In this document: positions 1 to 10,260 of the stretch, piece by piece | How the letters are laid out: each line of letters starts with the position of its first letter | Numbering within the stretch: the first letter of the stretch is position 1 | From: an uncultured Pseudomonadales bacterium | Lineage (GTDB): Bacteria; Pseudomonadota; Gammaproteobacteria; Pseudomonadales; Azotimanducaceae | Direction of reading: 5' to 3' | Assembly: GCA_951813295.1 (NCBI GenBank) | Contig: CATOTI010000002.1 | Location: 2,924,522-2,988,521 of the forward strand | Length of the DNA: 64,000 nt | Notes under the pieces: generated by a model | The model's database searches: none | What the model saw: the letters and a program-made list of their open reading frames with translations, nothing else | What the model was told of the DNA's origin: nothing | Position numbers and translations under genes: made by a program

Positions 1-252
1 CACGATGGCGATCAGGCCCCGTACGATGTGGGCATCGCTGTCGATACGGAAACGCAGCCGTTTGTCGTCTTCAACGTAGTCGGGCAGGAGCCAGACCTGG
101 CTCTGACAGCCGCGCACGAGAAACTCATCGCGTCGGTCTGCCTCATCGAGGTTCGGCAATCCCCGGCCGAGCTCGAGGAGGAAAGCGTATTTCTCCTCCC
201 AGTCGTCGAAAAATGCGAACGAGTCGCGAATGTCGCTCAAGCTCTCGGCCAT
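1..252 (-). CDS. sufE: Cysteine desulfuration protein SufE (3' end truncated by window edge)
   Basis: Minus-strand translation MAESLSDIRDSFAFFDDWEEKYAFLLELGRGLPNL...RGCQSQVWL... matches SufE (RGCQSQVW motif); last gene of the suf operon. Confidence 0.85.
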   Translation of the reverse strand, partial: MAESLSDIRDSFAFFDDWEEKYAFLLELGRGLPNLDEADRRDEFLVRGCQSQVWLLPDYVEDDKRLRFRIDSDAHIVRGLIAIV

Positions 253-258
253 GTCGGA

Positions 259-813
259 CTAATAAATGCCGAGTTCGAGCTGGGCTTCTTCGGTCATCAT
301 TTCGCGCGACCAGGGCGGTTCGAAGACCAAGGCGACGGCGACATCCTCGACGTGTGGTACGGCGCGAATGCCTTCCTCGATGTCGTGGACGAGTACCGGC
401 CCCATGCCGCAGGTGGGCGAGGTGAGAGTCATCGTGACCTCGACTCGCCCAGAATCGATTTCGAGCCCGTAGATCAGCCCGAGGTCGACGACGTTGACAG
501 GAATTTCGGGGTCGTAGACGTCGCGCATTGCGGCCCACACGTGGTCTTCGTCGACGGCACCATCGGGCCGTGCGGTGTACGCGGGTAGCTCGACTTCGAG
601 ACCGAGGGCGTCGGCAAAGTCGGCCTCGACGCGGGCCATGTTGCCTTGATGAATGATCGTGAAGGCACGACCGAGGGTTTGCGCGAGGGTGACGAAACTG
701 CCGCGAGGAATTGCGACGGGCTCGCCACTCGGGACCAGGCGCGCGTTGATGTCGCGCGCGACGGGAACGACGGTCTGTTTCACTGGACGGAGAAGCTCTC
801 GCCGCAGCCGCAC
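259..813 (-). CDS. sufT: SufT-like Fe-S assembly protein (PaaD/DUF59 domain)
   Basis: DVYDPEIPVNVVDLGLIYGLEI and TSPTCGMGPVL motifs of the MIP18/DUF59 family; in suf operon. Confidence 0.85.
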   Translation of the reverse strand: MRLRRELLRPVKQTVVPVARDINARLVPSGEPVAIPRGSFVTLAQTLGRAFTIIHQGNMARVEADFADALGLEVELPAYTARPDGAVDEDHVWAAMRDVYDPEIPVNVVDLGLIYGLEIDSGRVEVTMTLTSPTCGMGPVLVHDIEEGIRAVPHVEDVAVALVFEPPWSREMMTEEAQLELGIY

Positions 814-1130
814 TCCCCGGTCGCATTGGGGTTGTTGAACTTCAGTGTCGCGTTGAGCCCTTCGGTGACGTAGTCGATCTGGGTACCGCGCACGATCGAC
901 CAGTCGTCTTCCGTGACCAATACGGTGACGCCTTCGAAGTCGAAGGAGCGAACGTCGTTCGCGTCGTCGTCGAGGTACTTGAGCTCGTACATGTAGCCAT
1001 TGCAGCCGCTCTCGGTGATGGCGAGCATGAGCGCGGTCGCGCCTTCGCGCTCGAGCTGGCGTTTCACGTGGCGCACGGCTGTCGGCGTCATGGACAGACT
1101 GTTCGGATCGTATGCTGCGGGAGAGTTCAT
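780..1130 (-). CDS. A-type Fe-S carrier (SufA/IscA/ErpA family)
   Basis: SMTPTAVRHVKRQ...ESGCNGYMYEL...GECGCGESF with the conserved Cys pattern. Confidence 0.88.
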   Translation of the reverse strand: MNSPAAYDPNSLSMTPTAVRHVKRQLEREGATALMLAITESGCNGYMYELKYLDDDANDVRSFDFEGVTVLVTEDDWSIVRGTQIDYVTEGLNATLKFNNPNATGECGCGESFSVQ

Positions 1131-1168
1131 GTGTTGGTGCCCAGAGTCGCCTTTGTTAGAGCATTCGC

Positions 1169-2368
1169 CTACAGAAAGGTTCTTGCTTTCTGCACAGCCG
1201 CAATCAATCGATCAACGTCGGCCGTCGAATTATACAGACTGAACGAAGCACGAATCGTGCCCGGAATACCGAGTGATTCCATGAGGGGCATCGCGCAATG
1301 ATGGCCCGTTCGAACGGCAACGTTTTGCTGATCGAGCAACGTGCCGACGTCGTGTGGGTGTGCGCCCTGCATCGTGAAGGAAACCACGGGGACCTTGTTG
1401 CGGGCGGTTCCGATGATCTCAACCCCCTCGATCTGTTGTAGCCCCGACGTTGCTGCGCTCAATAGGTTCTGTTCGTGGGCGTCGATCGCGGCGAGCGGGA
1501 ACGAGTCGAAATAATCAACTGCAGCGCCCAGGCCGATCGCCCCACTGATATCGGGGGTTCCGGCCTCGAACTTGTGTGGCAGGTCCGCGAATGATGAGCG
1601 CTTGATCGAGACGTGCTCGATCATTTCCCCGCCCGTCTGCCACGGTGGCATGGCTCGTAGCAGATCAGGCCGGCCGTAGAGCACGCCAATGCCCGTCGGG
1701 CCGTACATCTTGTGGCCAGAGAAAGCGTAGAAATCACAATCCATCGCTTCGACATCGACGGGTAGATGCGGTGCGCCCTGGGCACCGTCGACGACGAGAT
1801 AAGCGCCCTTGGCGAGGCCTTTGAGGTGCTCTAGTGGGTTGACAGTCCCGAGCGCGTTGGATGCATGGCCGATCGCGATGATCGCGGTGTTCGCGTCGAT
1901 CTTAGCGGCGGCGTCGTCGAGATCGAGTTCTCCCGACGCCGTCAGCTCGATCGCGCGCAACTCGGCACCACTAGCGAGGCAAGCTTGTTGCCACGGGACG
2001 ATATTCGAGTGGTGTTCCATGACCGAGATGACGACGTTGCTCGATTCGTGCAAAACGGTCGGTGCGAAGGCCAGGGCAACGAGATTGATGGCCTCTGTCG
2101 TCCCGCGGGTCCAGATCACGGAGGCGGGGTCCGACGCACCGATAAAGCGTGCGACTCGCTCGCGGGCGGCCTCGAACTGCGTCGTGGCGCGTTCTGACAA
2201 TTTGTGGACGCCACGATGGACGTTCGCATTCGTCGTCCGGTAGTAAGTATCGAGCGCCTCGAGGACCCGGCGGGGTTTTTGTGCCGAGGCCGCGTTGTCG
2301 AGGTAGACGATGTCGCTATCGGCGATCAGCGGGAAGTCGGATCGCCAGACTTCTTCTAGGGCAGCCAT
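1169..2368 (-). CDS. sufS: Cysteine desulfurase SufS
   Basis: Class V aminotransferase: YLDNAASAQKP, SGHKMYGPTGIGVLYG, RTGHHCAMPLM. Confidence 0.93.
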   Translation of the reverse strand: MAALEEVWRSDFPLIADSDIVYLDNAASAQKPRRVLEALDTYYRTTNANVHRGVHKLSERATTQFEAARERVARFIGASDPASVIWTRGTTEAINLVALAFAPTVLHESSNVVISVMEHHSNIVPWQQACLASGAELRAIELTASGELDLDDAAAKIDANTAIIAIGHASNALGTVNPLEHLKGLAKGAYLVVDGAQGAPHLPVDVEAMDCDFYAFSGHKMYGPTGIGVLYGRPDLLRAMPPWQTGGEMIEHVSIKRSSFADLPHKFEAGTPDISGAIGLGAAVDYFDSFPLAAIDAHEQNLLSAATSGLQQIEGVEIIGTARNKVPVVSFTMQGAHPHDVGTLLDQQNVAVRTGHHCAMPLMESLGIPGTIRASFSLYNSTADVDRLIAAVQKARTFL

Positions 2369-3459
2369 AGGGCAGGGTCCTCATCGGCGGGAACGTTCAA
2401 GGCTTCCCCCAGGAAACTCGCCAGCAGCATTTTTCGCGCGATGTCGAGTTCGATGCCCCGCGAGCGGAAGTAGAACAGCGCGTCGCGGTCCATCTCACCG
2501 ATCGTCGCGCCATGGCTGCAACGAACGTCGTCGGCATAGATCTCGAGCTCGGGCTTCGTGTTGATGGTCGCGTGTGGACTCATCGCGAGGTTTTTCGTCG
2601 AAAGTTCGGCCTGGCTTCGCTGTGCATTTCGCGCGATGTGAATTCGCCCGTTCAGCACGCCGGTCGCGCGATCGTCGGCGACGCCGCGGTAGAGCTGATG
2701 ACTCGTCGTGTCCGTCGCGAAATGGGTCACCGCGATGTGCTGATCGAGGTGTTGGCGCTCGGCGATTCGCCAAGCGGAATCGATTTCCGCGTGAGCACCC
2801 GGCCCCGAGAGGGTGACATCGATGTCGATTCGCCGCAGACGTCCACCCGTGAGCGACGCGTGCGAGAAAAACGCCCCGTCGCTTGCCACGTCGACGGTAA
2901 CGAGGGCGCAACTGCTGGATTCATCGGGGCGTGCACGTCGGTAGTGCGTCACCCGGGCGCCCGCACCAACGTGGATCTCGATATGGCGAAACGTGTACGG
3001 CGTTTGCTCTTCGATGAGGATGAGATCGCTTTGCCTTTCGGCGATGACGACGATGTGCTGATGGGCACCGCCCGCGCCGATCGTGGCGGTACCTTTCTCG
3101 CCGACGTTTGCTCGAATCCGGGCCGCGCTCGTGAGGAGGAGTCCGTTGACGGCGGCGAGCGGAAAGTCCTCGAACCGCGTTTGAGACGAGATCGGCAGTC
3201 GTCGCTCGTGTGCGGCGCCGAATGCTTCGATCTCGAGCCCGTCGGTGACGATGCTCAGTGGCGTCGCGCCCGCACGTTCAGGGGTCGGATCGATCGCATC
3301 GTAGAAACGATCGACGTTGGTGTATTTCCAGGCCTCGCTGCGCCGTGAAGGCAGACCCTGTCGTAGTACTGCCTGCGCGCGCTCGAACGTATCCGTGGCG
3401 ATGATCGGATTGGCTTCGATCAAGGCGAGCTGATCGATGAGCGCAGATGCGTCAGCCAT
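2356..3459 (-). CDS. sufD: Fe-S cluster assembly protein SufD
   Basis: SufBD-family C-terminus (ELEIYADDVRCSHGATIGEMD); operon position; start chosen at MADASALIDQ. Confidence 0.9.
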   Translation of the reverse strand: MADASALIDQLALIEANPIIATDTFERAQAVLRQGLPSRRSEAWKYTNVDRFYDAIDPTPERAGATPLSIVTDGLEIEAFGAAHERRLPISSQTRFEDFPLAAVNGLLLTSAARIRANVGEKGTATIGAGGAHQHIVVIAERQSDLILIEEQTPYTFRHIEIHVGAGARVTHYRRARPDESSSCALVTVDVASDGAFFSHASLTGGRLRRIDIDVTLSGPGAHAEIDSAWRIAERQHLDQHIAVTHFATDTTSHQLYRGVADDRATGVLNGRIHIARNAQRSQAELSTKNLAMSPHATINTKPELEIYADDVRCSHGATIGEMDRDALFYFRSRGIELDIARKMLLASFLGEALNVPADEDPALWLP

Positions 3460-4203
3460 TGGATTCCAACCAGCCGTAGCCCTCTGCCTCGAGACGGAGG
3501 GCCAAAGACTTATCGCCGGAGGTGGCGATCCGACCGTCGGCCAAAACATGCACGAAGTCTGGAACGATGTGATCGAGTAACCGCTGGTAGTGAGTCACGA
3601 GCACGACGGCGTTGTCTTGCGAGCGAAACCGGTTCACGCCTTCGGCGACGACCTGCAACGCGTCGATATCGAGCCCCGAGTCCGTTTCGTCGAGGATCGC
3701 GAGGCGTGGGTTGAGCAGCAGCAACTGTAGGATCTCGTTGCGTTTCTTTTCGCCGCCCGAGAACCCCTCGTTCACGCCGCGCTTCAGGAATGCCGCATCG
3801 AGATCGAGTTCGCCGGCCACCCGGCGCGCTTCTTTCATGAACTCGACCGCCGACGGTTCGTCTTGTCCGCGCGCCTTGGCGCAGCTGTCGAGCGAAGCCT
3901 TCAGGAACTCCATGTTCGAGACCCCGGGGATTTCGATCGGGTACTGAAAAGCGAGGAAGAGCCCGCGATGAGCGCGTTCCTCGGGCTCGAGATCCAGCAG
4001 GTCGATGCCATCGAACTCGACGCCACCACCGGTGACTTCATAACCGGGTCGACCGGCCAGGACGTTCGCGAGAGTCGACTTGCCGGACCCATTCGGTCCC
4101 ATGATCGCGTGCACTTCGCCCGGCGCGACGTCGATCGAGAGCCCGTTGAGAATGGTCTCGCCCGCGACGTCGACGTGGAGATCACTTACGGCTAGAAGGC
4201 TCA

Positions 4204-4204
<1 letters not shown>
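3452..4204 (-). CDS. sufC: Fe-S cluster assembly ATPase SufC
   Basis: ABC ATPase: GPNGSGKSTL, FSGGEKKRNEILQ; start at MSLLAVSDLHVDVAG. Confidence 0.93.
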
Positions 4205-5688
<1,484 letters not shown>

Positions 5689-5725
5689 GGGGGCTCGCTC
5701 AAAAATGGACGCGGATTGTACGCCA

Positions 5726-5750
5726 ATTCCCGACTGTTTTACTCGGGTAT
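5726..5750. promoter_or_regulatory. Candidate IscR type-1-like (Rrf2-family) binding site upstream of sufB
   Basis: ATTCCCGACTGTTTTACTCGGGTAT; by hand 23/25 positions fit ATASYYGACTRWWWYAGTCRRSTAT (recalled consensus). Confidence 0.6.
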
Positions 5751-5857
5751 TCAAGCGATGTCGCGGCGCGTCGGAAACTCGTGCAGGCAGACGTACAGCC
5801 GAGCGATTTAGCGCTACCATCGCGCGCCCGAAGAAAGGCCTCGACCGCGCAACGGAA

Positions 5858-6487
5858 ATGCCCGAACTCGAAAAACTGCCCGAAGAGCACATCTATCATG
5901 CGTATGGGATTTACTTCCTCACGTCGCAGCATCGGATCGTGCGACGTCTCAAGAAACGCTACACACCGGCGATTCACGGCAACAAGGCGTGGAGGTCGAG
6001 CTTCCTCTTGATGGACTACTTCCTGCACTACCCGTTCAGACGGGGTGCGGAGGTACTCGAGATCGGGTGCGGGTGGGGACCGGCGGGCGTGTTCTGTGCG
6101 CGGCGCATGAAGGCCAAGGTGCTCGGTGTCGACCTCGACGAGAACGTTTTTCCGTTCCTCGAAATGCTCGCGGGGTTGAATGAAGTCGAGATCGAGACGC
6201 GACGGATGGATTTTGCCGATATCGATGCCGAGATCCTCGATTCGAAACGGATCGTCATGGGCTCGGACATCTGCTTCTGGGACAAGTTGGTCGATCCGCT
6301 CTTCGGACTCATCAGCCGGTCGATCGAGTGCGGCGTTCAGCGGATCGTCATCACTGATCCGGGGCGGCCGACCTTCTACGAACTCGCCGATCGGTGTGCG
6401 AAGACCTTCGATCGAGTCGTACTTCGATCCTGGTATGCCGTCGAGCCGAATCGTACGACGGGCGAGGTGCTCGAGATTCGCGGCTGA
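5858..6487 (+). CDS. Class I SAM-dependent methyltransferase
   Basis: [20 protein letters not shown] (motif I), [12 protein letters not shown]. Confidence 0.8.
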   Translation: MPELEKLPEEHIYHAYGIYFLTSQHRIVRRLKKRYTPAIHGNKAWRSSFLLMDYFLHYPFRRGAEVLEIGCGWGPAGVFCARRMKAKVLGVDLDENVFPFLEMLAGLNEVEIETRRMDFADIDAEILDSKRIVMGSDICFWDKLVDPLFGLISRSIECGVQRIVITDPGRPTFYELADRCAKTFDRVVLRSWYAVEPNRTTGEVLEIRG

Positions 6488-6496
6488 GCGAGTGTG

Positions 6497-6712
6497 TTAG
6501 GCGCGCCCTCGGCCGACCTCGCGCTCGACGTCCTTGTGTGGCGCGCGAATCGGACGCGGCTTGAGGGCGAGCGTCGCGAGGCTCCGGAGATCCACATTCT
6601 GCATGTCGTCGCTCTCGCAGGCTTCGCAAGCGGCGGTGCCAGGCGCGATCCACGCGGTGGCGCCGCACTCGAAGCACGTCGTCCAGCGTTCTTGTGTGTG
6701 GCGATCGATCAC
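6497..6712 (-). CDS. Small zinc-ribbon-like protein
   Basis: 71 aa with CFEC...CEAC Cys pairs; located downstream of the PhyH gene on the same strand. Confidence 0.55.
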   Translation of the reverse strand: MIDRHTQERWTTCFECGATAWIAPGTAACEACESDDMQNVDLRSLATLALKPRPIRAPHKDVEREVGRGRA

Positions 6713-6766
6713 ATGTTCGCTCCAGCCGGCCGATCAGTTTGCGCGTCTTCTAATCGTCTTGCCAGT

Positions 6767-7726
6767 TCAGGCGCGTTGCTGAGTCAGGGCGAATGCATCG
6801 GAGTATTCCCCGGATGCTCCCCGCAATTCGGGCGACCAGTCGTGCCACATGTCCGTGTTCGGCGGTTGCGATCGGCACTCGTCAAGGTCGGTCTTCCAGA
6901 AGTCGGCGAGGATCGCCTCACGCATCGTCGGGGTTTCGTTGGCGCCTGCGGCGTGGGCAAGACGGTGGTGCCAGAAGACGATATCGCCGGCTTCGCCATA
7001 GCATTCGAGCGGTGACGTGTCGTCTTCGATGCGTGCGAGTTCCGCTAGATATTCTTTGGTGTGGAGAATGCCCTTGTAGCTCGGCAGATGGTCGTAATAC
7101 GGAATCCGCGGCTGGTCGTATTGCAGGGCGAAAGTCGGGTAAAGGCGCGCGTGTGAACCGGGCCAGATCGTGAAGCCACCGCCCTTGCGCGGCGAATCGG
7201 CAAGGAGACCCACGACGCCGAGGTGAAAGGGGTGCCCATCGGTGTGGCAGTGCAACTGCGGTGCTGCTGGCGTTTGTTCTGGTGGGCTCAGGGTGCAGTA
7301 AATGCCGCGGGCCCCCTCGGTGCCGAGCGCGGGATCGACCGGGCCACCCGGCCACGCCGAGCCTTTCGAGCCCATCGGCACGCCATTTTTCTTGTGCTGG
7401 CGTAACGTCCCGCGACCGAGCAAGGATTCCGCCATCGACACGATCTCGTCGGAATAGATCAGATCGATTACGTCGGGATGGGTGCCGATTTCCCTCTCCT
7501 GCCAGCGAAAACCATCGCGAACATGCATCGCGTCCGTGCTGCGATGTGGCTCGACGAACGGGCCAACTAACGTGTCGGGATCATCGCGGACGAGCGGTAC
7601 TCCGTCGGGTAGGGACTGCCAGAGCAGATCCCGCGCACGTTCACAGAGCGCAGGCGACATCGCGCCTTTGACGAGGAGGTAGCCGTTCTTCTTGAAGAAC
7701 GCCAACTGTTCGAAATCGAGTCCCAT
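6767..7726 (-). CDS. Phytanoyl-CoA dioxygenase (PhyH) family protein
   Basis: HCHTDGHPFHLG...GGGFTIWPGSHARLYP...GDIVFWHHRLAHAAGAN. Confidence 0.85.
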   Translation of the reverse strand: MGLDFEQLAFFKKNGYLLVKGAMSPALCERARDLLWQSLPDGVPLVRDDPDTLVGPFVEPHRSTDAMHVRDGFRWQEREIGTHPDVIDLIYSDEIVSMAESLLGRGTLRQHKKNGVPMGSKGSAWPGGPVDPALGTEGARGIYCTLSPPEQTPAAPQLHCHTDGHPFHLGVVGLLADSPRKGGGFTIWPGSHARLYPTFALQYDQPRIPYYDHLPSYKGILHTKEYLAELARIEDDTSPLECYGEAGDIVFWHHRLAHAAGANETPTMREAILADFWKTDLDECRSQPPNTDMWHDWSPELRGASGEYSDAFALTQQRA

Positions 7727-7729
7727 CGC

Positions 7730-8398
7730 TCAAACCTCGGCTGTGATGAATCCCTTCAACTGGTCGGCGAGGTTGCTGCACGCCTGTTGACGTACCCGTG
7801 CGATGAAAGGGATCGGAACAATGACGGCCGGGATGAAGCTCGTACCGACCGCTTCGGAGCTCACTTTGCCGACGGCGATTCCTTCGGTGACGTCCCAGAT
7901 CGATGCTTCGTAGTTCGACCCGCTCTCCCAGGAGAGGAAGCCGAAACAAGCCGGGATGCCCCCGCTGACGATCGTGCATTGAACGCTGCCGGACTCTTCC
8001 GATCGCTGCGTCGTGCCTTCGATCCAGACAAGATATTTGACGCCGATTTCCTGGATTCGGTCGGCGATCATAGGACGGGAAATCACTTTCGTGAGGTCAC
8101 TCATGTTGAGCGGCGCCGTGCGCGGCTCGAACCAGGGGAATACGGCGTCGACGAATTCCTGGTCCTGCATCACGGCCAGGCGACTGTCGCCCGCCCCGAT
8201 GTTCTTGCTGACGCAGCTCACGAAATCGTCTTCCGTCTCGCCCTGTGTCTTGTGCTTGCGCGACAGGACGACGACAGCGCCCGATCCGATCAGCCCGGTG
8301 CGCGCCTCTCGTACTTCCTGGATAGTGGACTGAACACAGCCGGTGAGTGCGGTGAGCGCGCCGATGGCGGCTAACACGATGAAAAAGCGGCGAATCAC
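7730..8398 (-). CDS. Putative lipoprotein of unknown function
   Basis: GTG start overlaps the upstream stop (GTGA); IRRFFIVLAAIGALTALTGC lipobox. Confidence 0.7.
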   Translation of the reverse strand: MIRRFFIVLAAIGALTALTGCVQSTIQEVREARTGLIGSGAVVVLSRKHKTQGETEDDFVSCVSKNIGAGDSRLAVMQDQEFVDAVFPWFEPRTAPLNMSDLTKVISRPMIADRIQEIGVKYLVWIEGTTQRSEESGSVQCTIVSGGIPACFGFLSWESGSNYEASIWDVTEGIAVGKVSSEAVGTSFIPAVIVPIPFIARVRQQACSNLADQLKGFITAEV

Positions 8399-9168
8399 GA
8401 TTGAGTCTCCTGCTCCGTCGATTCGAGCCATTCCTTAACGCCCGAGACGGTCGTGAAATAAAACGAAAGGAATGCCGCTGCATCGCGCAGTGCCCAAACG
8501 GCGGCTTCGTTCAAGGCTGGTTCTTTTTGCGACTCCATCATGCCGAAGTTGCGCCGATTCGACTTGCCGTAACCGTGCACGTCCCACTGCGCGATTTGCG
8601 ATCCGTCCATCGCGAAGAGCTGCATCTCATAGCGGATCCAGACCTCGTAGAAATCGGTGCGCGTCTGCTCTGGAATCGCGAACTGCAGTTGCTGGATCTT
8701 CGGTATCAGAAGCGCGTCCAGTTCGATGTTCTGGCGTTTGAGTTCGGCGAGGATAAGTTGCGGATCGGGGCCGACGGGGACGGTCGCAGTTGCTTCGTCA
8801 GCTTCCTCCGCTTCTTCGGCTGCACCCGCGCTCGGGAGCGCCGTCGTCGTGAGCTGAGCGCGTACGCGTTCGGCGACTGGTACGACACGATCGAACATTG
8901 CATCGAACACCCGTTCGAAAACCGGGATCTGTGACGTCCCGAGATCGATGCTGTACTCGCCGAGGTACTCGAGGTCTTCTTCGTGCACGTAGCCGGCGAG
9001 CGTCTCGTCGTAGTAGACGCCGACCTCGACCGGCATCGAATCAACCAGCGGTCGTGGAATCGAGGTGTTGACGGTCACCGACGCGCCCCCCGCACATCCG
9101 ACGAGGAACGCGACGGCGAGCGTCAGCGGAAAAGCTCGGAGGAGTCTTGCAGAGGGTCTGTCGCGCAT
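8395..9168 (-). CDS. Putative lipoprotein of unknown function
   Basis: MRDRPSARLLRAFPLTLAVAFLVGCAGG lipobox; long ORF in operon. Confidence 0.72.
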   Translation of the reverse strand: MRDRPSARLLRAFPLTLAVAFLVGCAGGASVTVNTSIPRPLVDSMPVEVGVYYDETLAGYVHEEDLEYLGEYSIDLGTSQIPVFERVFDAMFDRVVPVAERVRAQLTTTALPSAGAAEEAEEADEATATVPVGPDPQLILAELKRQNIELDALLIPKIQQLQFAIPEQTRTDFYEVWIRYEMQLFAMDGSQIAQWDVHGYGKSNRRNFGMMESQKEPALNEAAVWALRDAAAFLSFYFTTVSGVKEWLESTEQETQS

Positions 9169-9258
9169 AGCTACAATCCTGGCGGTGCAGGCCTGAAAGC
9201 GCAGGCGGTTAGCGTCTGGCACGCTTACATTGCGCGGCTTCGAATCAGGCATCAGAGG

Positions 9259-10239
9259 CTACTCGAAATTCGGGAGACCAACAAAGGTCCCGTTGTTGCG
9301 GAAGGTGAGTTCGCGCATGAGCGCAGCAAAGTTTGCGCCAGAACGAGCCGCGCCCAGCACGACGGGAAAACCGATCGCGTGGATGCGCACTCGACGCGCG
9401 CCGGATTCGTCGGCGACATTGAAGCGGTCGATCGTGTCGACCGTTCTTTCGATCGACCCGCCCTGGAAGTCGTCGCCGAACACGTAAATGCTGATTTTCT
9501 TGTCGGGCGCATAGAACTGCGAGATCGCTTGCTCGATGCCTTCGACGGGGCTCGAATTGGAGAACACGTTCCAGTTGCGCATCCGCCGAACGATATTCTG
9601 GCGGACGGCGACCGAGTCGCGGATCCAGTCGCCGGCGTATTGGTCGAACATGTAATCGCCCATGTCGTTCATCACCTGGATGCCCTTCACCTGTGGGTAG
9701 ATGTCGAGCGTCTCCTGGACTTTGCGGATGACGAGAGGCCACGCGAAGTTGCGCATCGAGCCGGAAGTGTCGATGACGAAGATGATGTATTCGCTGTCGA
9801 CGGTGATGCCGCCGATCGTGTCATCTGCGCGTTCGAAACCGAGGCCCAGCAAGCGCTCCATTTCTTCGGAAAGTGATTGTTTGGCAGCGGCCAGCTTGTT
9901 CTCGTTGACGAGGTTCTCGTCGGCGCGCTGTTTTGTCGTATCGAACTCACCGAGGATTTCCGATAACTCCTGGCGCACCCGGGCGAGCTGGCGAAATTCC
10001 AATTCGAGCTGATCACGTTCTTCTTCGATTTGCCGCTGCAGAACCTTGGTCTGCCCCTGAATGTCGAAGTGCGAATCTCGCTTCATGTTGACGATGCCGT
10101 CGAGATCGATCGTCGGATCCTCTAACACGATCGGCTCGACCGTCTTGACGATCATCAGCAACAGAATGATCGCGCCGAAGCCGCAACAGATGACGTCGAG
10201 AAAGGAGAGACCGATTTCTTCCATGGCGCGGCGTTGCAT
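9259..10239 (-). CDS. Membrane-anchored VWA-domain protein with ExbD/TolR-like N-terminal TM
   Basis: SFLDVICCGFGAIILLLMIV TM, coiled coil, then FVIDTSGSM MIDAS motif. Confidence 0.85.
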   Translation of the reverse strand: MQRRAMEEIGLSFLDVICCGFGAIILLLMIVKTVEPIVLEDPTIDLDGIVNMKRDSHFDIQGQTKVLQRQIEEERDQLELEFRQLARVRQELSEILGEFDTTKQRADENLVNENKLAAAKQSLSEEMERLLGLGFERADDTIGGITVDSEYIIFVIDTSGSMRNFAWPLVIRKVQETLDIYPQVKGIQVMNDMGDYMFDQYAGDWIRDSVAVRQNIVRRMRNWNVFSNSSPVEGIEQAISQFYAPDKKISIYVFGDDFQGGSIERTVDTIDRFNVADESGARRVRIHAIGFPVVLGAARSGANFAALMRELTFRNNGTFVGLPNFE

Positions 10240-10260
10240 CGTGAACTACCCCAACTTCTC

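Noticed and set aside
28-588. 186-aa plus-strand ORF at the left edge
   Set aside because: Antisense to sufE/sufT
2512-3348. 278-aa plus-strand ORF
   Set aside because: Antisense to sufD
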